This document shows, piece after piece, positions 8,895 through 17,450 of a stretch of DNA of 64,000 nt. Where the stretch lies: positions 4,216,001-4,280,000 of the forward strand of contig NZ_CP036175.1 in NCBI RefSeq assembly GCF_003261575.2, in the 5' to 3' direction. This DNA comes from Klebsiella huaxiensis. GTDB taxonomy: Bacteria; Pseudomonadota; Gammaproteobacteria; Enterobacterales; Enterobacteriaceae. Under the pieces are notes generated by a model. The model worked only from the letters and a program-made list of their open reading frames with translations. It was not told where the DNA came from and did not search any database. Position 1 is the first letter of the stretch. Each line of letters begins with the position of its first letter. The translations under genes were made by a program, and so were the position numbers.

Positions 8895-9836
8895 ATGGCA
8901 ACCTTTGACGCCGCCTTTGTCGGCCTGACTATTCTTGATATCGCCGGTCGCCCGGTTATCGACATCCCGCCGCGCGGCGGGGTGGCCTTTATCGAACAAA
9001 TTCGTCTGAACCCCGCCGGAACCGCCGCCGGAGCCAATATTAATGCCGCTAAGCTGGGCATTCGTACCGCCGCGGTGGCCTGCCTCGGCGAAGATGAAAA
9101 GGCCGATTTTATCCTCGCCAGCTATGCACGGCTGGGAATCGACTGTTCGCTGGTCCAGCGTACCGCGCAGCAGGAAACGTCGGCGACGATCCTCCCTATC
9201 CGCCCCAACGGCGAGCGACCGGCGCTGCACTGCCGGGGAGCTTCCGATGAGCTTTTCATCAGTGAAGAACAGTTCGCCGCGATTCTTGACTGCCGCTTCC
9301 TGCACCACGGCGGCACCGGCCTGCTGGCGGCGATGGACCAGGGGCAAAGCGCCCTTTTGCTGCAAGCGGCTAAGGCTCGCGGCGTCACCACCAGCTTTGA
9401 TTTAATCGCGCCCAATGAGCACACCCTCGATCTGCTGCGCCCGCTGCTGCCGTCGGTGGACTACTTTATGCCTTCACTTGAAGAAGCAGCATACCTTTGC
9501 GGGCAAACGCGGCCAGAAGACATCGCCCGCTTTTTCTTCGAACTTGGCGTCGGGACCTGCATTCTGAAAGATGGTGAAAACGGCTCCTGGCTGCTGACCC
9601 GCGACGGCGCAGTCGAGCATATCGCGCCGTACCGGGTCGATGCTGTCGACACCACCGGCTGCGGCGACAGCTACTGCGGCGGCTTTATTGCCGCGCTGGC
9701 CCGTGGGTTAAGCGTCAAAGAGGCATGTGAGGTGGCTTCTGCGGTGGCCGCGCTGGTGGCGACCGGCATGGGCTCGGATGCGGGCGTGGTCGACTGGGAG
9801 CATACTCAGGCATTTATGGCGGATAACCGTCGCTGA
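8895..9836 (+). CDS. PfkB-family carbohydrate kinase
   Basis: A 313-aa ribokinase/PfkB-fold kinase. The C-terminal signature DTTGCGDSYCGGF contains the catalytic Asp and anion-hole glycines, and NPAGTAAGANINAAKLG near residue 37 forms the sugar-contacting N-terminal part. The SD (GGAG) lies 5 nt before the ATG, 11 nt after the permease stop, so it is the last gene of the importer operon. It probably phosphorylates the imported sugar or a derivative. A perfect hairpin terminator follows at 9848-9868. Confidence 0.9.
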   Translation: MATFDAAFVGLTILDIAGRPVIDIPPRGGVAFIEQIRLNPAGTAAGANINAAKLGIRTAAVACLGEDEKADFILASYARLGIDCSLVQRTAQQETSATILPIRPNGERPALHCRGASDELFISEEQFAAILDCRFLHHGGTGLLAAMDQGQSALLLQAAKARGVTTSFDLIAPNEHTLDLLRPLLPSVDYFMPSLEEAAYLCGQTRPEDIARFFFELGVGTCILKDGENGSWLLTRDGAVEHIAPYRVDAVDTTGCGDSYCGGFIAALARGLSVKEACEVASAVAALVATGMGSDAGVVDWEHTQAFMADNRR

Positions 9837-9847
9837 CAAAAAGCGTC

Positions 9848-9875
9848 GCCGCCGCATCTCGCGGCGGCTAAAAAG
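9848..9875. terminator. Bidirectional terminator between convergent operons
   Basis: Perfect 8-bp stem GCCGCCGC / GCGGCGGC with loop ATCTC, followed by TAAAAA on the plus side and preceded by CAAAAAGC, so it can serve both convergent units. Confidence 0.8.
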
Positions 9876-9876
9876 C

Positions 9877-10905
9877 TTAACGCCACTGATAGAGCAGCGG
9901 CTCCCCGGCAACATAGCGCTGAAGGTCGGCAGCAATCATCGCCGTATGTTTAGCGATGCTTTCTCTCGTCGCCCCGGCGATATGCGGGGTGATAATCACG
10001 TTATCAAACTCGGTAACAAAAGGATGATCGCGCCACAGCGGCTCGCGATGATAAACATCCAGCGCCGCGCCGCCCAATGGGCCGTGGCGTAGTGCGCTAA
10101 TTAACGCCTCTTCATCCACCACCGCAGCACGCGAGGTATTAATCAGCAGCGCCCCCGGCTTCATGCTCTTCAATAACTGTGCGTTCACCAGACCATCGCT
10201 GTGCGGACCACTGCTCAGATGCAGGCTGACAATATCCGCCTCACGGAACAGCCCCTCAAGCGTTGTTTTCTGTAGCCCCGGCTCGTTGATATCCTCGGCG
10301 GCGACAAACGGATCCACCACCAGCACCGCCATGCCAAAGGCGCGGGCAATACGCGCCACGCGGCGGCCAATATTGCCATAGCCGATCAGCCCCAGGGTTT
10401 TATTGCGCAGCTCGCTGCCTTTAAACACTTCATAAGGACTTTCCGGGCTGACGTCCCACACCACATCGCGGCGCAGCCCGCTCTGGGTGGCCTGGGCGGC
10501 GTTCTCGGCGTTAGTGAATTCACCACGTTTCAGCGCCGCGTGCGATTGCGGAATATGCCGCGCCAGGCTTAACATCATCCCCAGCGTCAGCTCTGCTGCT
10601 GCGTCCGCATTGCGGCCCGGCGTATAGAGTACGCTGATATCGCGCGCCTGCGCGGCTTTGGTATCAATATTCACCGGATTGGCGCGGGTGCAGGCGATGA
10701 CCTGCAGACGCGGACAAGCGGCAATCACCTCTTCCGTCACATCATCGTAGCTGGTCACCAGTACGTCAGCGTCGTGGGCCAGCTCAATCAGCTGGCCTGC
10801 GCTCAGCTTCGGTTTACCCAGCGCCCAACCTTCCACTCGCAGTTCACCCAGTTGCTGAAATGCGCTGAGATCGCCGGCGTGTTCGGCGGTAAAAACAATT
10901 TTCAT
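9877..10905 (-). CDS. D-isomer-specific 2-hydroxyacid dehydrogenase (YoaD-like)
   Basis: A 342-aa NAD-dependent dehydrogenase of the SerA/GyaR family. The Rossmann motif GLIGYGNIGRRVARIARAFGM is followed by an acidic residue in VDPFV, suggesting NAD preference. Catalytic elements are Arg in INTSRAAVVDEEAL, Glu in the REPL stretch and His in TPHIAGATRES. Its start overlaps the kinase stop by 4 nt. From recall, the B. subtilis yoaDCB operon pairs a dehydrogenase and an FGGY kinase of these families under a SAM riboswitch, so linkage here to mtnB and MetJ boxes is suggestive. The real substrate is unknown. Confidence 0.88.
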   Translation of the reverse strand: MKIVFTAEHAGDLSAFQQLGELRVEGWALGKPKLSAGQLIELAHDADVLVTSYDDVTEEVIAACPRLQVIACTRANPVNIDTKAAQARDISVLYTPGRNADAAAELTLGMMLSLARHIPQSHAALKRGEFTNAENAAQATQSGLRRDVVWDVSPESPYEVFKGSELRNKTLGLIGYGNIGRRVARIARAFGMAVLVVDPFVAAEDINEPGLQKTTLEGLFREADIVSLHLSSGPHSDGLVNAQLLKSMKPGALLINTSRAAVVDEEALISALRHGPLGGAALDVYHREPLWRDHPFVTEFDNVIITPHIAGATRESIAKHTAMIAADLQRYVAGEPLLYQWR

Positions 10906-12398
10906 ATGCGTTGTTCCTGAGAAATACGTTGAAGCGCCTCGTGGCGAGCCTGCCAGACCGGGAGCATCTGCTCACGCAGCAGGCGATAAACCGGATAGAG
11001 CGCAGCGTAACGGGTATGCGCCTGCGGATTAGGTTGGTAACGAGTCTGCTCAAGTGCGGGGTAGCGGGTCAGCGCATCGACGCTGCGCGCCGCCAGAATC
11101 GCCGCTCCGCGCGCGCTAAGCTCGTTGAAAGTACTGGAAACCACCGTTCTGCCGGTGCAGTCGGCAATAATTTGCAGCCAGGTCGCTGACGCCGCCCCGC
11201 CGCCGGTCAGGTACAGCTCACCGCCCTGCGGATAACCCTGAAGCGAGTCGACGATGGCGTAAGCCAGTCCTTCAAATACTGCTCGCTGTAGCTCCGCGCG
11301 AGTGGTGTGCTGGCTAATACCAAAATACCCGGCCCGCGCTTCGGGGCTAAAGAACGGCGCGCGTTCGCCGTTGAGATAGGGCTGCCAGAAGACGCCGCCG
11401 CTGCCCGGCTCAACGCTGGCGATGCTCTGTTCCAGCTGCTGTAAATCGGGGTTCAGCGAAATCTGCTGCTGGAGCCAGTCGATGTTTGGCGTTCCGGCCT
11501 GCATCGGAAAAAGGTTAATAAAGCTGCCCGTCTCGGTGTGGGTGACGTAGCGCGTCCCCTCGTTGACCGTTTGACGACCATGGCAGACGATGCCGGTGCA
11601 GCAGGTGGTGCCGAGAATAGTATAGATGTCTCCGTCGTTCACCGCGCCGCAGCCAAGCGCCGCGCTGCACACATCGAGCGCGCCAGCCGCCACCGGCGTA
11701 GCAACGGGAAGCCCGGTCAGCGCCGCGATCTCTTCCCGTAGCGTACCTGCCTGAGCATCCGGTGCCAGCAGCGGCGGGAACAGATGGGCTAAATCCGTCA
11801 GCCCCATCTCATTGAGTACAACCCCGGATAATGTTCCGCTCTGCTGGTTAAGCAAAGAGGTGCTGGCATCAGTAAGATCCAGCGCTGCAACGCCAGTGAG
11901 GCGAAAGCGGATCCAGTCCTTAGCGAAAAACAGATAGCGGGCTGCCGCCAGCCGTTCGGGCTGATGATGTTTGAGCCAGCATAGCTGCATGCTGGTGTTG
12001 CAGGGTTGCAGATGGGTGCCGGTATCGTCAAAGAAACGGCGGTCAAAACCGGGGCGGTTGAGCAGTTCACTCATCAGCTCGCGGCTGCGGGTATCGCTCC
12101 ACAGGATACCCGGCCCAACCGGTTCGCCCTCGGCGTCGCTAAGCCAAACGCCTTCGCCCTGCCCGGCAAGGCCAATTGCGCATAAACGCCCTTTTTGCAG
12201 CGCCGGATGCTGAGCAATCTCGCGCAGAATCTCCACCACCGACTGCCACAACTGGGCCATATCCTGCTCAGCGTGACCGTTGGCCAACAGGCGCGGGCCG
12301 GTATTTTGCGCCGCGCTGGCGCACGCCTGAAAATGTTCATCAAACAGCACCGCTTTGACCCGTGAGGTACCGATATCGATTCCGAGATAAAAATCCAT
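10902..12398 (-). CDS. FGGY-family carbohydrate kinase (YoaC-like)
   Basis: A 498-aa xylulokinase-type sugar kinase. The N-terminal phosphate-binding motif is YLGIDIGTSRVKAVLFDE; LILWSDTRSRELM-like text (GILWSDTRSRE near residue 97) and LTGGGAASATWLQIIADCTG near residue 400 are typical of FGGY kinases. It lies 25 nt after mtnB and overlaps the dehydrogenase, forming a three-gene operon. It may phosphorylate a ketose or sugar acid derived from methylthioribose or a related deoxy-sugar; this is inference from gene context only. Confidence 0.9.
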   Translation of the reverse strand: MDFYLGIDIGTSRVKAVLFDEHFQACASAAQNTGPRLLANGHAEQDMAQLWQSVVEILREIAQHPALQKGRLCAIGLAGQGEGVWLSDAEGEPVGPGILWSDTRSRELMSELLNRPGFDRRFFDDTGTHLQPCNTSMQLCWLKHHQPERLAAARYLFFAKDWIRFRLTGVAALDLTDASTSLLNQQSGTLSGVVLNEMGLTDLAHLFPPLLAPDAQAGTLREEIAALTGLPVATPVAAGALDVCSAALGCGAVNDGDIYTILGTTCCTGIVCHGRQTVNEGTRYVTHTETGSFINLFPMQAGTPNIDWLQQQISLNPDLQQLEQSIASVEPGSGGVFWQPYLNGERAPFFSPEARAGYFGISQHTTRAELQRAVFEGLAYAIVDSLQGYPQGGELYLTGGGAASATWLQIIADCTGRTVVSSTFNELSARGAAILAARSVDALTRYPALEQTRYQPNPQAHTRYAALYPVYRLLREQMLPVWQARHEALQRISQEQRI

Positions 12399-12423
12399 GC
12401 CTGACCCGTTAGTGGAGAGAAAT

Positions 12424-13035
12424 TTAGTCGCGCTCGTAGCGGCGACGCATCAGCTCGCACTCGAACAGAAATTCCAGTCCTTCCAGCTGACGACGGGCCT
12501 CGTTAATGTCTTTGCCCCAGCAGGTCAGGCCGTGGCCGCGCAGCAGGAAGCCGTAGCGCAGCGGGTTGGTCTGCGCATAGTCTTCAATGCGCGCCGCCAG
12601 AGCATCGATATCCTGGTCGTTATCGAAAATCGCCACCGGTACGGTATCAAGGTGGCTATGCTGACCGGTCAGGGTTTTCTGCATCTCATAGCCCTGCAGC
12701 GCCAGGGTGCCGCTTTTTTCAATGCGCGACAGCACGGTAGCGTTGACGGTATGCACGTGCAGTACAACGTTGGCCTCCGGGAACAGGCGATACACCAGCG
12801 TATGCAGGCCGGTTTCGGCGGAAGGTTTACGCCCGGAAGGCGCTTTATTGCTGGCGATCTCAACCTGGAGGAAATCTTCCTTCGTCAGGCTGCCTTTATC
12901 GCGTCCCGACTCGCTGAGCCAGCACCAGGTCTCGTCCTGACGCACTGACATATTGCCGCCGGTGGCCGGAGCCCAGCCTTTCGCGCCGATCCAATGACAG
13001 GTGGTGACCAGTTGCGCGAGTCTTTCTTGCCACAT
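12424..13035 (-). CDS. mtnB: Methylthioribulose-1-phosphate dehydratase MtnB
   Basis: A 203-aa class II aldolase/adducin-family protein with the MtnB-specific sequences GAKGWAPATGGNMSVRQ (residues 17-33), SAETGLHTLVYRLFPEA and GYEMQKTLTGQ ... IFDNDQDIDALA. Zn ligands are expected at H93 and H95 (LHVHTVNATV) and a third His in LLRGHGLTCWG. It dehydrates methylthioribulose-1-phosphate in methionine salvage. It is the only mtnB in the window and is detached from mtnCD; it leads an operon with a FGGY kinase and a 2-hydroxyacid dehydrogenase. The full set of salvage-specific motifs argues against a generic aldolase. Confidence 0.92.
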   Translation of the reverse strand: MWQERLAQLVTTCHWIGAKGWAPATGGNMSVRQDETWCWLSESGRDKGSLTKEDFLQVEIASNKAPSGRKPSAETGLHTLVYRLFPEANVVLHVHTVNATVLSRIEKSGTLALQGYEMQKTLTGQHSHLDTVPVAIFDNDQDIDALAARIEDYAQTNPLRYGFLLRGHGLTCWGKDINEARRQLEGLEFLFECELMRRRYERD

Positions 13036-13092
13036 AGCAGTTCCTTAGTTTAGCGATGTTGATTTGAGAACCTTTACGGTCAGGCGTTATTG

Positions 13093-13190
13093 TTGCAGGC
13101 AGTTTGGACACGGACAGCGCGGAACACCCGGAACGTACACGTAGTACGTGAGGAGTGTGAGCACTGCCCAGGTCCAAAATGGCCAATAAA
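13093..13190. repeat. Intergenic imperfect inverted-repeat element upstream of mtnB
   Basis: About 98 bp bounded by TTTGGAC and GTCCAAA, with inner complementary blocks (AACACCC / GAGTGT) and a central ACGTAC...GTACGT palindrome. It resembles small mobile intergenic repeats found in several enteric genomes. It separates the met-box pair (13213-13228) from mtnB. A spurious ORF can be read through it. Confidence 0.55.
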
Positions 13191-13212
13191 ATAGCCTGGA
13201 GAAAGGTTCTTT

Positions 13213-13228
13213 AGCCGTCTAAATGGCT
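13213..13228. promoter_or_regulatory. Probable MetJ operator upstream of mtnB
   Basis: Two adjacent octamers, AGCCGTCT (7/8 to AGACGTCT) and AAATGGCT (5/8), form a phased pair. It lies about 180 bp before the mtnB ATG, with an inverted-repeat element between. Weaker than the mtnC and mtnK operators but in the right phase. Confidence 0.55.
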
Positions 13229-13678
13229 ATTCACCCGATACTAACACTGCCCGTTCAAGTGAACAATATTTCAGAAAAGACTTACATTATGAATAGTTAT
13301 AATAGAATTGCATATGAAATTACTTTTTTAACAATAAAGAAATTGAATGTCTTCATGATGCCAACATTACCAACTGCACGCTGCCCAAAAAATAGGGGAT
13401 CGTTCCGCCAGAAAACGACGCGAAATTGGCATCATTTGTAGGTCGGGTAAGGCGCCAGCCGCCACCCGACAGGAATGCGCTCAATAGCTCAATCCCACTG
13501 CCCCACGGCGGTGCGAAACATGTCACCGTGCACACATTTATGGCAAACATCGGCTAAATAGCGCCTTTTTATGTGCATAGTGCCCATATATCCGTGTTAC
13601 CCCTGCCCCGATTTTGTTGGCATATCTCTTGCTACCCCTCTGGCATCGCCATTCGGATAGCCACTCAGAGGTTCCACA
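13229..13678. other. Intergenic region with a REP-like palindrome, upstream of codB
   Basis: No credible gene is seen. A REP-like hairpin, GTCGGGT ... ACCCGAC, lies at 13442-13470. The rest is AT-rich on the mtnB side and presumably carries the codB promoter near 13550-13660. Confidence 0.6.
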
Positions 13679-14941
13679 ATGTCAAACAGCAATGATTTTC
13701 CGCTCGTCGAAGCGCCTGCCTCAGGGCGCAAAGGCGTATTTTCGATCTCCATGGTCCTGTTCAGCTTCACCTTTTTTACCGGCACGATGTTCGCAGGCGG
13801 CAAGCTTGGCGTCTCTTTTTCGATTGTGAACCTGCTATGGATTGCGGTTATCGGTAACTTTCTGCTGGCGCTATACGCCGCATCGCTCGGTTGGATTGCC
13901 GCGCGCAGCGGGCTGAATACCGTGCTTATGGGGCGTTTTTGCTTTGGGGAAATTGGCAGCAAGCTCGCCGATTTTATTCTCGGTTTCGCCGAACTGGGCT
14001 GGTACGCCTGGGGTACCGCGACGGTCGCTATCTCGCTGGTCAAAATCCTCGCCCTGCCCGAGGCGATGACCATTCCGCTGATGATCCTGTTTGGGATCCT
14101 GTTCTGCGTGACCGCGCTGGTGGGCTACAAGGGGCTGGATGCGCTATCGCGCGTGTCGGTGCCGCTGATGTTTATTCTGCTGGTAGTTTCTATGTATCTT
14201 GCCGCCCATCACGCTGGCGGCTGGCAGGCGATGACCAAAATCGAACCGGGCGAAACCATGACCTGGTCGGCGGCGATCACCATGGTGTTCGGCACTTTCG
14301 CCAGCGGCGCGACCCAGGCGACGAACTGGACCCGTCTGGCTAACTCCAGCCGCACCGCTATCATCGCCAGCATGAGCAGCTTCCTCGTCGGTAACGGGCT
14401 GATGATTGTTGCCGGGGCGTGGTGCGCCATCGTCTACCAGCAGGCCGACATTGTAGAAGTGCTGATTTTACAGGGGCTGTCCGTCGCCGCGGTGGTGATG
14501 CTGTGCCTCAACCTGCTGACGATTCAGGGGCCGACTATCTATAACGTCTCGGCTGCCGCCTGCCATCTGCTGCGCAGCGAACGCCGCCGTACCCTGACCG
14601 TGGTCGCCGCTGGCGTCGGCATTCTGCTGGCCATTGGCGGGATGTACGAAATGCTGATCCCGTTCCTGGTGCTGCTCGGTAGTATCATCCCGCCCATCGG
14701 CGGCGTCATTCTTGCCGACTATTGGTTCTATCGCGGCGGGCGCTATCCGCTGCTGCAAACCGCCCGCTTGCCGCGCTTTAACTGGCTGGGGCTCAGTGCC
14801 TACGCCGTCGGCGCGGTGGTGGCTTATCTGTCGCCGTGGATCGCGCCGCTAGTGGGGATTACCGTCTCCGCGCTGGTCTACATCGCCCTGATCCGCCTGA
14901 GCAAACGCCAGCCCGCCGCTGACTCAGTTGCGGAACAGTAA
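13679..14941 (+). CDS. codB: Cytosine permease, NCS1 family (CodB-like)
   Basis: A 420-aa NCS1 nucleobase:cation symporter with about 12 hydrophobic segments. TGTMFAGGKLGVSFS near residue 35 and AELGWYAWGTATVAIS near residue 103 match the substrate and sodium-site helices of CodB-type permeases. It is followed after 2 nt by a PucR regulator and then codA, so its substrate is probably cytosine or a close analogue. It is moderately diverged from E. coli CodB as I recall it. Confidence 0.85.
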   Translation: MSNSNDFPLVEAPASGRKGVFSISMVLFSFTFFTGTMFAGGKLGVSFSIVNLLWIAVIGNFLLALYAASLGWIAARSGLNTVLMGRFCFGEIGSKLADFILGFAELGWYAWGTATVAISLVKILALPEAMTIPLMILFGILFCVTALVGYKGLDALSRVSVPLMFILLVVSMYLAAHHAGGWQAMTKIEPGETMTWSAAITMVFGTFASGATQATNWTRLANSSRTAIIASMSSFLVGNGLMIVAGAWCAIVYQQADIVEVLILQGLSVAAVVMLCLNLLTIQGPTIYNVSAAACHLLRSERRRTLTVVAAGVGILLAIGGMYEMLIPFLVLLGSIIPPIGGVILADYWFYRGGRYPLLQTARLPRFNWLGLSAYAVGAVVAYLSPWIAPLVGITVSALVYIALIRLSKRQPAADSVAEQ

Positions 14942-14943
14942 CC

Positions 14944-16179
14944 ATGAGTCTGACGGTCAATGAAATCCTCGCGCTGGACGGGCTCTCCGCCATGCGCCTG
15001 CGCGCGGGTAAACAGGGATTGCAGCTGGCGGTTCGCTGGTACTACGTGGCGGAAAATGAAAATATCGCCGAGTGGATCATGGGCGGGGAACTGGTGTTTA
15101 TCACCGGGATCAACCATCCCCGCGATGAAAACAACCTGATTCATTTACTGATGGAAGGCAAGCAGCGCGGGATCGCCGGAATGGTGATCCTGACCGGCGA
15201 CGCTTATATCCACACGATCCCACCGCGGCTGATCGCGCTGGCCGACGAGCTGGGCATTCCGCTGATCGAGCAGCCCTATCTGCTGAAGATGGTGATTGTG
15301 ACCGAGCGCATCGGCACCGCGCTGGTACGCAGCGAGAATGCTCTGCAATCACAGCGCGATATTCTGCTGCAGCTGCTAACCGGTGATTATCCCGACCTGC
15401 AAATCCTGCATCAGCGCGCGCTCCACCAGCAGCTGGATTTTACCCGACCGCTGCGGGTAGCGGCGCTGCGCCTTGAGGGGATAGCGCGCCTGTTTCGCCA
15501 GTTTCCGCCCGAGCAGGCCGAAGCCTGGCTCCAGCAGGCCCGCCGCACCGTGCGCCAGCGCTTGCAGCAGCAGCTCAATCAGCAGGGCAACCCTTTTCCG
15601 CTGGTCGAGCGCAGCAATATGTTTCTCTTCCTGATCCCGGACGAAGAAGGCGAGTTTTATCAACAGAAAAAGTGGTTAGAACAGTGGCTGCTGACGCTGG
15701 CAGAAGGTAACGATGGGCTGTCGCTGCTGTGCGGACTGTCCGCACCGGTGCAGCAGCTACAGGGATATCAGCGCGCGCTGTCGCAGGCGCGCCAGGCGCT
15801 GGATCTCAGCGATAACCTGCGTCCGGCCCAACGCATCAGCGATTATCAGCAACTGGGCTTTATCAAGCTGCTTTCCGCCGTCAGCGACCCTGGGCTGCTA
15901 ACCGACTTTATGCATGACACTCTCGGCTGCCTGATCGAACCCGACCGCAAAAGTCCGTGGCTATTAATGGAGACGCTGGAAACGCTGCTTCAGGAGAGCG
16001 GCAACGTGGTCAGGGCCGCCGAGCGGTTGGGGATTCACCGCAACACGCTGCATCAGCGCATCCAACGAATTGAAAAGCTGACAGGCTATCCGGTCAGCCA
16101 TCCGCAATTTCATCTCAACGCCTCGGTCGCTTTAGCTATCTGGCGTATGTCGCAAAACCATTTACGGGAACAACCATGA
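14944..16179 (+). CDS. PucR-family transcriptional regulator
   Basis: 411 aa. The N-terminal PucR domain covers roughly residues 5-125 (AVRWYYVAENENIAEWIMGGE, GMVILTGDAYIH), a central GGDEF-like CdaR segment follows, and a C-terminal HTH_30 domain reads LQESGNVVRAAERLGIHRNT near residues 345-375. It lies between permease and deaminase genes with 2-nt spacing and a 4-nt overlap, so it is co-transcribed with them. PucR-type proteins usually activate purine/pyrimidine catabolic genes in response to a metabolite. E. coli codBA has no such inserted gene. Confidence 0.85.
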   Translation: MSLTVNEILALDGLSAMRLRAGKQGLQLAVRWYYVAENENIAEWIMGGELVFITGINHPRDENNLIHLLMEGKQRGIAGMVILTGDAYIHTIPPRLIALADELGIPLIEQPYLLKMVIVTERIGTALVRSENALQSQRDILLQLLTGDYPDLQILHQRALHQQLDFTRPLRVAALRLEGIARLFRQFPPEQAEAWLQQARRTVRQRLQQQLNQQGNPFPLVERSNMFLFLIPDEEGEFYQQKKWLEQWLLTLAEGNDGLSLLCGLSAPVQQLQGYQRALSQARQALDLSDNLRPAQRISDYQQLGFIKLLSAVSDPGLLTDFMHDTLGCLIEPDRKSPWLLMETLETLLQESGNVVRAAERLGIHRNTLHQRIQRIEKLTGYPVSHPQFHLNASVALAIWRMSQNHLREQP

Positions 16180-17414
16180 AAATTATCAACGCGCGCCTGC
16201 GCCATAAAGAAGCGCTCTATACCCTGGATCTCCAGGACGGTTTGATTAAAAGCATCACCGTGCAGGCAGCCGCACAGGCGGTTGACGCCAACGATATCGA
16301 TGCGCAGCAAAAGCTGGTGATCCCGCCGTTTGTCGAACCGCATATCCATCTCGACGCCACCCTGACGGCGGGCGAACCGGAGTGGAATATGAGCGGCACG
16401 CTGTTTGAGGGCATCGCCCGCTGGAGCCAGCGTAAAGAGAGCGTCACGGTTGAAGATACGCGCCAGCGCGCGCTGAAAACGATCGGTATGCTGCGCGATA
16501 ACGGCGTACAGCACGTGCGTACCCATATTGATGTCACCGACCCCTCCCTGACCGCGCTGGAAGCCATGCTGAGGGTAAAAAAGGAGGCGGCCCATCTTAT
16601 TGACCTGCAAATCGTCGCCTTCCCGCAGGAGGGCATCGAATCCTTCCCCGGCGGGCGCGAGCTGATGACCCGCGCCATTGAGATGGGTGCCGACGTGGTA
16701 GGCGGCATTCCGCACTACGAAAATACCCGCGACAAGGGCGTTAGCTCAGTCATGTTTTTGATGGATCTGGCCCAGCGCCATGGCTGCCTGGTGGACGTGC
16801 ACTGCGATGAAATCGATGACCCGCAGTCGCGTTTTCTGGAAGTGCTGGCGGAAGAAGCCCGGGTTCGCGGCATGGGCGCGCAGGTCACCGCCAGCCATAC
16901 CTGCGCGATGGGCTCTTACGATAACGCCTATTGTTCGAAGCTGTTCCGCCTGCTAAAAGCCTCGGGAATCAGCTTTATCTCCTGCCCGACCGAAAGCATT
17001 CATCTGCAAGGGCGCTTTGACAGCTGGCCGAAACGGCGTGGCGTGACGCGGGTGGCGGAGCTGGACCGCGCCGGGATCAACGTCTGCTTTGCTCAGGATT
17101 CCATTCAGGACCCGTGGTATCCACTGGGCAACGGCAATATCATGCGCATCCTCGACGCCGGGCTGCACATCTGCCATATGCTGGGGTATGAAGATTTGCA
17201 GCGTTGCCTCGATCTCATTACCGATAACAGCGCCCGGGCGCTGTGCCTGGGCGATAACTACGGTATTGCCGAAGGACGTCCGGCGAACCTGCTGATCCTT
17301 GATGCGGAAAACGACTATGACGCCGTGCGCCGCCAGGCCAAAGTGCTGACCTCCATTCGCCATGGCGACATTATTTTGCAGCGCCAGCCGGAACAGATTT
17401 GCTATCCAAACTGA
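16176..17414 (+). CDS. codA: Cytosine deaminase (CodA-like)
   Basis: A 412-aa amidohydrolase. Metal ligands H56 and H58 are in FVEPHIHLDATLT; further landmarks are VDVHCDEIDDPQ (His and catalytic Glu), TASHTCAMGSY and CFAQDSIQDPWYPLGNGN with the conserved Asp. These match CodA rather than general dihydroorotase-like enzymes. It deaminates cytosine to uracil and ammonia. It starts within the pucR stop (ATGA) and is followed by a terminator at 17426. Isoguanine or another aminopyrimidine substrate cannot be excluded. Confidence 0.87.
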   Translation: MKIINARLRHKEALYTLDLQDGLIKSITVQAAAQAVDANDIDAQQKLVIPPFVEPHIHLDATLTAGEPEWNMSGTLFEGIARWSQRKESVTVEDTRQRALKTIGMLRDNGVQHVRTHIDVTDPSLTALEAMLRVKKEAAHLIDLQIVAFPQEGIESFPGGRELMTRAIEMGADVVGGIPHYENTRDKGVSSVMFLMDLAQRHGCLVDVHCDEIDDPQSRFLEVLAEEARVRGMGAQVTASHTCAMGSYDNAYCSKLFRLLKASGISFISCPTESIHLQGRFDSWPKRRGVTRVAELDRAGINVCFAQDSIQDPWYPLGNGNIMRILDAGLHICHMLGYEDLQRCLDLITDNSARALCLGDNYGIAEGRPANLLILDAENDYDAVRRQAKVLTSIRHGDIILQRQPEQICYPN

Positions 17415-17425
17415 TGCATTAAGCA

Positions 17426-17450
17426 CCCGGCAGGTTACCCTGCCGGGCTA
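17426..17450. terminator. Terminator shared by codA and the sulfatase operon
   Basis: Perfect 9-bp stem CCCGGCAGG / CCTGCCGGG with loop TTAC, followed by CTAAAAA. It lies between two convergent stop codons. Confidence 0.8.

Noticed and set aside
12896..13186. A 96-codon frame upstream of mtnB
   Set aside because: Overlaps mtnB in another frame and reads through the intergenic inverted-repeat element; such frames are common artefacts of this repeat.
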